Source: Pempheris klunzingeri (Eukaryota; Chordata; Actinopteri; Acropomatiformes; Pempheridae). Taken from it: DNA of 64,000 nucleotides. Where the stretch lies: contig NC_092029.1 of the NCBI RefSeq assembly GCF_042242105.1, forward strand, positions 3,510,885 through 3,574,884. Direction: 5' to 3'. Made by a program: the position numbers and the translations under genes. The stretch's first letter is position 1. Every line of letters starts with the position of its first letter. Under the pieces are notes generated by a model, which worked only from the letters and a program-made list of their open reading frames with translations, was not told the DNA's origin and did no database searches. Positions 11,701 to 22,600 of the stretch are shown here, one piece after another.

Positions 11701-14700
11701 CAACTCCTTCCTCCTCCACTCCTTCAGCTTCCTCCCCCTCCACTCCTCCTTCTTCCTCCTCCTCCTCTTCTTCCTCCTCTCCTTCCTCCTCCTCTCCTAC
11801 AGCTTCCTCCTCCTCGACTCCTCCTTCCTCCTCCTCCTCCTCCTCCTCCTCCTCCTCCACCTCAACTCCTTCCTCCTCCACTCCTTCAGCTTCCTCCCCC
11901 TCCACTCCTCCCTCTTCCTCCTCCTCCTCTTCTTCCTCCTCTCCTTCCTCCTCTTCCTCAACTCCTTCCTCCTCCTCTCCTACAGCTTCCTCCTCCTCCT
12001 CCTCCTCCTCCACCTCCTCTCCTTCCTCCTCCTCTCCTTCTTCCTCCTCATACTCTTCCTCCTCCTCATACTCCTCCTCATACTCCTCATACTCCTCCTC
12101 ATACTCTTCCTCCTCCTCCTCCTCCTCATACTCCTCTAGTTCTTCCTCCTCTTCTGCATACTCTTCCTCCTCAGCCTCCTCAGCAGCTTCCACTCCGTCT
12201 CCCTCCTCTCCCTCCTCCTCTCCCACCTCTTCATCTTCCTCCACAACTTCAACTGCCGGTAGGTTTGTCTTTGCTTGCATCCCTATAACTATAAAAACAT
12301 ATTAGTGTTACTCTAATTATCACTGTGATGTTTTTATACAGTGAACATCAATCAGAAACAGATTACTGACGTACTTTAGTAAAACATAAATCTACAACAT
12401 TAGTGGAATTAATAAAAAAAAAATGTTTTTATCAAATTATTATATTATAACAGTGATATGGAAAATGTGCACAGTTGCTTGTTTGCACATTCAGCAGATA
12501 AAGAAAAGCAATAATTTGTCTCTGACCAACTAGAAAATGCAAGTTCACAATCATTCACTCTCCTTTTTGATCTGTTTTGGTCTCCACCAACTCCTGAGGG
12601 ACAAACCTGGCTCTTTACGCTTCACTATGTGGAGGCTGTAGCTAAAAGAATGAGGTGAAAGATGCTAAAGCGCTGCATGGAGCTGAGGGAAGCTGCAGAG
12701 TCGGGGGGATTATTCTTCATAGGTTTGTCAATACGTCATTTGATCCATTTTTAGGAGTAAAACTATTGATTAGTGCAGCTTTAAGAGTGAGGCAAACACT
12801 GATGTAATGGCTACAGTACCTAATACATGTGAAGTGTAAGAGGATGCAAGCAGTTTCTGAACCAGCATCCAATATATCTATCCGAGTCTGAACAATCAGG
12901 CTCGAATATGAATGAGCCAAAGAAGAGGTGCATACCTTTACTTCGGGATGGTAGAAATTCTCCTAGAACACAGAGAGACAAATGCAATCAGAGACATAAC
13001 AGAACAAAACTACAGATTCAACTGGATCAAACATGTTATTCCAAGCCACATATTGTCAGTATGAGTAGCTCAGTGGAAGCAGTTATTGTAGAGAGTTAGT
13101 GAGAAACACACAAGCTTCTTATGGGACAAATGATTAAAGTGGCAGAATAAGAATCAACACATACCTTTGACTACTGTGATTTATTGTTGTTGCCTCATTA
13201 CTCTACTGTTACAAGGGTACTGGATTATTTCTGTTAATCCACACGCTCATGGAGAAATAGTGGTCATAAAATACCTTTCGCTTTCTTAATCTTCACCTCC
13301 ACTTCCTCCTCCACCTCCTCCTCCTCCAACCATCTTGAATCTTTGAGATCGTTCATACATCAAGTCAGCGTGAAACTATCACAATAACAAACATCAAATC
13401 TCTGGCAGTGTTGTCGCCTAGATCCACGTCTGTCTTCCTACAGTCCCTGATCACATTGTACATGTATGTGTACATGTATAACTCCATTATCCACCCACTG
13501 ATTTCACACATCAAAGAGTTTGTCTTGTAAAGTCAAGTTCATCCTATATGTTTATTTTAGGTGGAATAGAAATCTTCAGTGGCTGCAGCTGCCTCCTATT
13601 GTACGCTCAAAAAAAAAAAAGAATAATATAAAGAACAGCACTTGTAATGCAGTGCGGCATGAACAAGACATTCATAGCAGCGAGCATCTCATTATCTGCA
13701 GCAAGAGGATGATAGCAACAGGAAGTACATCAATACAAACCTTTTTTTCTCACTGCGTATAGATTTCCTAGAGAAGAGAAGAGGGGAAAGAGTAAGAGCT
13801 CTTTGTGGCTTCATGGGATGCACTCTTTGGTTTTCTAACACCTGTGGAGCCACCGTACCTTCGTCTTCTTCAGGAGCGATCAAGTTGGCAGCAAAATTTA
13901 ACAACACACTGAGGACGTTTGCTGATTCCTCCACGGCGTCGTTCACCGCCTTCATGGGGTCTGAGCCGATCTTGCTGAGGCCGACTGGTGGAGCAGAGAC
14001 GGGAGCGGAGGCACACAAACACACCAGTTGATTTAGTCACTCATTTAGTTTGACTGAAGTTTGGTTTCCTTGCCAAACATATCCAATATCAGTAAGAGTT
14101 CCTGGACTCTTACTCATAACATTTTCTCAGTGCAGACGAGGCTCTCATTCCTCTGCAATGAGGAAATGCCCGAAAACATAAACTCTGGAGCGGAGGGTTA
14201 ACCTGGGGTGGGGCCACATATCAAAAAGCTGCAATCTGGATTTCAAGTATTGATCAATATTGTAATAGGAGCAGGGATCACCCACCTTTCCAGTTTAACC
14301 ACAGCAAACGGCCTTCGACATTACATTACAAAGCAGTGGAAAAATCACTTTGACCCTCTTTCATCAAGTTATTATTCATGGGTTCTAATCTGTGTCTAAC
14401 ACAATATTGATTCTCAATTAATCATTTAGCTTCAAATTAAACAGAGAGTGTTCCAGTGCTTGCATACAAACTTGTCTGATGAAGGAGGACCGGTGAAAAC
14501 ACTTTTAAAACATGGTTCATTTGGAATCAGGGCAGCTGATCTGAATCCCAAAGAGAGGTTTAGAGTCAAGTTTCAGAAAAAAGGAAGAAAACTAAATGTA
14601 TAATTAGTTGTAAACTAGTTTGTCCTCAGGGAATGGTTTTGTTTATCACAGTTTTCCGGCCCTGAATGCAACCAGATCTATCCGCAGAAGAAGCAACAGG

Positions 14701-17700
14701 CAAAATAAATTCAGAGAAATACAGAAAAATAATAGAGCAGAAAAAAATACAGCCATAAGATGAATTTCAAGGCCAGAAATTTCAAATGAGATTAATTTGG
14801 ATTGTTTCTCCGGATAGCCTCCAGGACTGATTTGGCAAATCAAGCTCATCTGAAATTGTTCTAAAAGCTTCAAAATATTTTTTTCCTTAAAATAAAATCA
14901 AGATATATTGGAGCCTTTATTTCTTCGCACACAATCTACTGCAGGTGACATAAAAGACACAGGATGAACATGCTAAACAGACATCAGAAATATCTCCTCT
15001 GCACAAACCAAACTACAAACTATCCTTAACGTCATGTTACTGTATATCTGAATCGAATACTATCAACGCCAACGTCAGACAGAGATGCAGAAACAAACCA
15101 GCGTGTGCTGCATCGTGCAGACTCGGCTGTGAAGGCCCGTCTAACATTGAAAGCCAATATTAGCAGTCAATGTTAGATAATTGGTAGTTTTTTTTTAGCA
15201 GCGACTTTAGAGAAAGCTGGTGGTCTGAGGAGTTAGTAGCAGATAAAGTGCCTTGCCTCTACGGCCTGATTCCTTTAACACCTTCCTGACGGCAGGAGGT
15301 GGACGACCTGGTTGGATGAGAAACACAGTGGCAATAAGCAGAGGTATTTAAGCACAGTGGTGAGGCTACAAGAGGGGAGGGGAGGGGAGGGGAAGAAGAG
15401 AGAGGTGATGTTAAATAAAGTGTTCACACTGTGACGGCATGATGGCGATTAGGAGTACTGCCTGTGACGTGAAGGTTAATCTATTCTGCGTCAGAAAGAA
15501 CAAAGGAGACATTGATATTTCTCTAAATATCAATGCACTCATTGGTTTGTTCTCCTGTGCTTTTGTCTTTTCTCTCAAGATGAAATGATGGATTTGAAAT
15601 CTATTTAATTAGCAATATTACAGTCTACAGGAAAATGTATGTATTTTCTATGTTTTGGGTTCGATGGTTTAGTTTCTAGAACGACTTTCTATCAGTTTCC
15701 AGCGAGGATCATTATGTAAGAACTCAGCATTAAGGGAAGATGTACATGTTAGTGTTAGAAAACTGAGTGAGGCTGAACACAACAGAAACGAATGGATGAT
15801 TTGGAAGCATTGTTCGTTTTAATGTTGTGAGGAAAAATGGAGCCAATGCTTCCTACTTAGTTGTGTCGCTGTTACTGAGGAACAAATGGACGAGTGAAGT
15901 TAGTACATTTTATACCAGGGAAGTTCAATTTAGCTGGACAACAAACAGAGATACATAAAACATCAATACAAAAATATATAACAATATATTTAACTCTATC
16001 TTCTTTATGTCAAAATGAAAAGGCCCCATAGAGGAAGAGATCCTTACCGTCACTACTTTCTGGTTTTATCTCTTTAAATGAGCCCATTTCTGTGCTCCAC
16101 TATTAAACAGTCAAACAGCACCAACTACCCTGCATCAGACTAACTTGCTTGGTTGTGGTTCATTAAAACATGGTGCGCATTTTCTGCCAAGAGCGAACAC
16201 AAACCGCCCGTTCAGCCTGAGGATGGACTGTCGACTGTTGGCCACTTGAGAAGCCTGCCAACATGAAGCTGCTGGCATGACAGCAAAAACAGTCCACTTG
16301 TAGCTATGATAGATTTAATCATCAGTAGCAGGGTGCATTTCTCACTATATAAACATAAATAAAGTATAATATCTTCATCTATACATCTTAATAAACTGCC
16401 ACTGCCTGCAGAAACACTGCCTGTTTGACATTAAGCTGTTTTAAAGGCAGCTCATAGTTAAAGATAAACAGCTGCTGCTTTTATAAATCAGATTTTCAGT
16501 TAAAGAAAGAAATATTGAGAGAAGTGTTCAAGTGTGTATTGACCTATATCTGAGTCACCGTCAGTTATCATCATGGGCTCACAGCAATAAACTTAAAGAG
16601 CAGCAGCGAGGGGTGTAAGGAAGTGAGAATTATTGTTTTGCCCTGGGTTTTGCCTCTCAGGCTACACACAGGCTGCTCTGTCTTATAATAAAGGTCAATA
16701 ATGAGTAATTTACTGACCAAATACACTTTATAATCATGATTGATGATCTGTAAGTCCAGTTTTAAATCCTTAAGAAGCTGTCCTGCACTCATAGTGTACA
16801 ACATATTGTTTCAGTTGCATCAGTCTGACTTGACTGGCTGTAAAAAAAAAAAAAAAGTGAAAGCTGGCTGCACCATATTTAGTCCTTCTTCAGAGCTCGG
16901 ACAATGGGCAGACTTCCCCTTACCTGAAACGGTCTTGTAGTCCATCAGATCAAACATGATGACAAAAACACAAGACCACGTAATGATGAGAGCCAGAACC
17001 AAGATCCAGGCCAGCGGGGAGCTGAACGTGGAGTGGAGGTCATCTGCAAAAGTTTTCTTAGGGACTCTTGGGTGAGACCCGGCGTCTCCATTCTTAGTGT
17101 CAATGACCATGGTGGTGGTGGTCGACCGCGCTGAGGAGCACAGACACTGTGATTAGATGTGATGCAGGACACAAGACCTCCTACACAATCATTTCTTCAT
17201 ATTCCAGGAAAATCAGTGAATCTACATCATGTTTTCTCCACTGGAGCGACACCATAGAGGCACTTTATCGGAGTTTATCCACCATAGGGGCATCAAAGAG
17301 GGCACTATAGCTATGTGGTGCAGTCTGAATAGTTATTAGTAATAGAAGTGGTAGTAGTGGTATTGTGTCAGTTATCCTAGGCCTTATAGATATAAATGTG
17401 GTGGACAAAAAAAGACCCTTAGAAACACCTCTTACACCACAACACAGTCTGAAAACCCCAAATAAAATAAATGAAGACCTCTTTGTGTTTGTTGAAACCT
17501 TCATGAAGGTTGGATTTGCTGCAGGATGCATTTATATGCTGTTGGATTAATTTGCCTGCCTAATAAACTGGCAGCTTATAGCCATGATCTTTCCAGAAGT
17601 GTGCAGGATGTGTTGTGATATACAGAGAGACACATCTTTACAGAGGCCTCGCTCCATTTCAGCATCCCCGGATCAAACTACACACTCATTTAATCTATCC

Positions 17701-18736
17701 AGCATCATTTTTGACAGTACACTGCCTAAAGCTGTGGGCCTGTAGTTTTCTAGGCTGCATACTTAACCAGCTTTTTTCCTCTTGTTGAATAATGTACTAA
17801 TAATGTTGTCGCTATAACTCACCAATGTTGTCTGCTCTGAAAACTGCAAATCTACGTTGCATGATAGAGATGTTTCACAATAAATAACATTAGGATTCAT
17901 TTGGAAACATGTTGCTGTAAACCTGACAAATGAAGGCCCAACATTCACTGACATTTTGGAGCCAGTAGACCTAAAGTATAGCCTGCTTCATCGTCTATCT
18001 TCCTCTAAATGGGACCATAACTTACTAAATAAACATCCTGCTGTATTCAAGAAGACTGTAAACTAGTAATTGAGACCATAAACATCAGGGAAGTATTTAC
18101 TTTACACACTTAGAGACACTTTATACTTTTACACTTTGCATTTTGTATTTAACTTTTGTATTGTTGCGTCAACTCTGTACTGTACTCTGGATCAATAAAG
18201 TTGATCTTATCTTATCTTATCTTATCTTACCAAAATGTATTGGAATGCGGCCCACACATGGAAGATGTGCTGGACTGTGTTGTACTTCTTAGTCTCACCA
18301 CTAGGTGGAGTGACTGTCTTGAACAAGGCAGCTTCTCCATAAAATGAGTAACCGAAGAAGAAATGTGCTACAGGTGACCCAAAATGGCAGATTTAAGGAA
18401 TCGTGAGAGAGCAGGTGAGTGTAGAAAGTTTCAGACGCGGTGTGCAATGTGAGAACAGCCTAAAGAGCACCACGACGGGTGAGGGTGTTTTTGAAGCTGT
18501 GCCAGGTGCAGTTGGCATGATGGGACTTAAATGGGACGAGCTGTGTGGAGGTACGACGGGATGGAGCTCCAGCTGGGACAGGTGAGCGCAAAGGAATGGC
18601 CTCTACGGTGTCCGCCGAGGGCCAAGAAAGTTGAGGTAAGGCTGCTCTACCATTCTCATGTGCACTGGCTCAGTCGTGGCATCTGTGCTGCAGCAGTTTC
18701 ATTCCCAGAGATTAGAAATCGACCAGTTTTGGAGAG

Positions 18737-18783
<47 letters not shown>

Positions 18784-19647
18784 CAGATAGACAGATAGAT
18801 AGATAGATAGAAATACTTTATTGATCCCTGGGGGGAAATTCTGGTGTTACAATAGTAAAGAAGTAAAAGTGACCACCACCATGAATACAAACAAGAGAAA
18901 TAAGCAAAATAAAAATATACAAAATGTTGCAGGTAAAATGATAAATACAAAGTGTAATATAGACTATAAACACTACGTGCAGAGTAAACCAGACAGAGTG
19001 CAGAGAAGGAGCGACCTCTTCATGAGCTCAGTGACCCTCTCTGGTTGGCATGTTTAGTGGATCTCACTGATCACCTGAACACACTGAACAACAGCCTGCA
19101 AGGTAAAGAGCAGCTTGGACCACTACTAATAAATGAAAGCCCACTAATGGAAAGGCTGTTTTTTCTTGAATCATATTCATTTATCAAGCAGAATTTACCT
19201 ACATTTGATTGATTTTGCCAACTTTAATCCACTAGAGGTGAGGCGATGTACATCACCTGTAGTGGATTAAAGTTATATATACAGCTCACTTCTAGTGAGT
19301 GGTCCAGCCCTTTGGATGTTTTACTGTATGTGACCCTCAGTGAAAACAGTTTGGACACCCCTGGCCTATAGGCAGGAGGTGTGGTAAGTGGGTCAAGAAC
19401 TCAAACGTTGTTTTGTGTTTTGAGTTGTACCTTTTTGTACGTTTGTCTTTTTTCCATAAAGATAATAGATTCTTTTTGTCACATAAAATCAGTCACGGTG
19501 GAGCTGCTAATGTCACTGTGGGAGTGTTGGGAGAGCTCAGGCCACCTGTTGATTCTCTTCAGCTCAGTGCTGGCAGCTACTGTAGGTTACTCTGTTACTG
19601 CTGACTCAAACAGCTTAACGGCAAACACACACACAGACACACACACA

Positions 19648-19680
<33 letters not shown>

Positions 19681-22600
19681 CTGTCTAACCTCATTACTCT
19701 GCCTCCAACAGATCAGTTCAAAATACAAGTGGCCGCACATGAAACCTCTTGGTGGCTAATGTGGGATGATTGTCATGACGTTGAACGGCTGCTGTAGGTG
19801 TGAATAAGTGTGACTGAATGTTGTTAACCACACTTTTTTTTTTTACAAGGGAATAAATAGAAAGAGAAACAAAAAACCTCCTTACACACAAACACAGTAG
19901 AATTGCTTTTTTAACCACTTGCATTGACTTTCTACCTCTCCAAAACAAGATATTTGACAGCTGCTGACCCCACTGCAATGAAACGTGATCTAGATACTCC
20001 TGATTCCTGAGGATTTTGATAGGCCCTAAATATTAATCTGGTGTCACAATCACTGTGAGATTCTCACCTTGACCAACATCGTTGTCACCGAACACACAGA
20101 CAGTGTAAAACATTCATTGCAGCTGTTTTCAAATATAATCAGACTAAAAGTTAATGAACAACTTTAAATGTAACTTTATGTTGTGTTTGTATTTAAAGAT
20201 TTAATGTTCAGTTGTCAGTCTTTAAGTTAAAATACACAAACTACACAAAAAGCTTGCAGATTACTGTCAAATTACCTTCAATCTGCACTCATAAACAACC
20301 AGGCTGCTATTTAAATACTGCAGAACTTCACCTCTGTGACGCAAACCGATCACAGGCTTCCTGGTTCAGCTACAGTATTCATTGACATCATGCTACACTG
20401 AGAGCAGCTCAGTTCAACCACAGTTTCCAGCTGTCTGACTATGTGGGGCCTTTTATAAGTGTTGATCACTTGGTAGATTGACTGGAGAACATGGAGGGTG
20501 AGCAGCAGCAGTTGATTGAAGAGAGTTTTGTTTCCTCTTTCAGGCTTGTGTAGATAAATTTAACCATACACACCGTGCAGTACTTGCTTCTCTAACCTAA
20601 ACCTAAATTACTGACCCATGGCCATCTAGTTAAGTACTGTGTTGTGGTTTTTACATTCCTGGTTCCTGATTTTGTGGTGTTGGGCAGCACTTCCGCAAAA
20701 TCACCTCAAAAACCATGGTTTAGTTTTCCCCACTGACCCGCTGACCCGTCCTGAGGTGTCACCATCAGGCCAACATTTCCACTTATGCACGAGAAATAGC
20801 TGAATCTAAATGTCCAGGATGCCATGAAAGCTTCTCCTCTGGAAAACTCCTCATATCAGATGTCAAAGTTGCACTTTTTAGGCATTATTACTGGGCACTG
20901 GAACATCATTAGCATGTCTCTTTGATGCCTCTGTTGACCACCACTTTTGAAACCCGACCCAACTCTCGGCCATCCATGCACGATTCCTCCTTTTATGGTT
21001 GACCTGTCTCCACACCGTGGATGACATTTCTGTTGTTACTTTCACTGGGTATCCGTGACGGCTCACTCATTAGGAGCTAATGGTTGCCTGTTTCGGTGGG
21101 AATACAGGGAAGTGGAGTCATAACATTTCCTTAATGAGTGCACAGAGCTGAACAAAGTGCAGCAGAGACCTTTACGATCCGGCTGGTTGAACATGGTGGT
21201 GGAGCTGTGATTCAAGCTGCTGCTTCCATGTTTCCAACTAGCATGAATGTTGTGCGTCTGCTGTAATGTGTTTAGACTGCAGATTCTCTATTTAGACTAT
21301 TTAGGAGGAAATAGATTACATGTCACCACAAATAAAAAGTGCTTTCATGTCCTTAAGACTGTAATACAGTATAATATAGATCCCATAGCACTTTTTACAG
21401 ATTATTTGTAATCTACCTTTTGAAAACCTTTTCCATATTTTACCACCAGGTTCTCTTAATTTTATAGTCACAACGTTGCGCTCCGCCTCACAGACATCAG
21501 TTCACTTCCCAGCTATGGATCTTGCTTTGTAAACACTCCTGACTGACCTGACTTGTTTATTCACTGAACTGTCATCACTCCCATGGTTACTCTTGAACAC
21601 ACTCGCTGCCAAAAACCACATGAGAGACTTCATATTCAGGAGTCTGTGAGAAGCGTTAAAGTATCAGCACCTTTTAATAGATTTTATGATGTTGACTTAA
21701 CTGATCGATGCTTCTCATGTTTAATAAATGTTTTAAAGTCTGAGATAAATATTCAATAATAATGTTATCTCTGACAGGAATTAATTAATTATCCAAAATT
21801 AAAAAGGATAAAGACTCATTACCACTATTTGTTTTCTTGTAATAAGGTGATAACTAAGAGGTAATCATGAGATAACAATAGGATATAGGAAAATAGCTGC
21901 TTCAAGCTTTACAAAATAATCTCTCCACTCTTTACCAGCTTTACCCGGAGCTTTCGACCAGATGTCATGGTCCTGATCAGCAGCTGGAGTTTGTTCAGTT
22001 CTCATGTTGGTCTGAGGCGTCATCTCCAGCTCTAATAAAGACCTTGAGATTTGTTTGAAAGCTCAGGAGAAGCTAGTAAGTGGAACTTGTGTCAAGGTTG
22101 TCCTGTAAAATATACTTACAGTTAAAAATACAGTAATAACAAGTTTTGATCCTCAACTCGAGGATAATAACCATCTTGTTATCTTAAAGTAATCAAAGTG
22201 TTTGCCTGCACGGATGTTTGCAGTTATACTGGTTCATCAGCTCCCTTGTCAGATCAAAAGTGCCAAACTCTTTAAGAATATAATGCTTTTCCAACTGTGG
22301 CATGTCAAAATGTCTTCTGAAAAAAGTCATAAAGGTCTAAATGATCCCACTTTAACAAGCCAATCATGGGACTGTCGATCAACCCTCATGAATAACCTGA
22401 CAGAATAAGCTTTAGCAGCAACATAAGCTGCTTTCAGGGCCTCTTGTTTGTTTCACTTCATGATGCATTTACAGAAAAACAGCCCAAAATGGTATATCAA
22501 CAGTATCAGCTGAACCAGAGGCACACTGTTGATGCCGGCTGATCTTATGCAGCACTGTAGATATCACAGGGGCCTTAAAGCTGCATTACAAATAGCCGAT

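Noticed and set aside
11072..12139. Leu/Phe/Ser-rich plus-strand frame and Arg/Lys-rich minus-strand frame over the same region
   Set aside because: Alternate frames of the purine-rich repeat, with no splice or homology support.
10503..12305. 600-codon Ser-rich open frame on the plus strand
   Set aside because: It is the mirror of the GAG/GAA/GAC-rich trdn exon; the minus frame has matching splice sites and phase.
13741..13766. Possible trdn exon with a strong pyrimidine acceptor encoding SIRSEKK-like residues
   Set aside because: 26 bases breaks the phase-1 rule and causes a stop in the following exon.
17265..17550. ORFs on both strands near trdn exon 2
   Set aside because: Look like repeat-derived intron sequence with no splice support.
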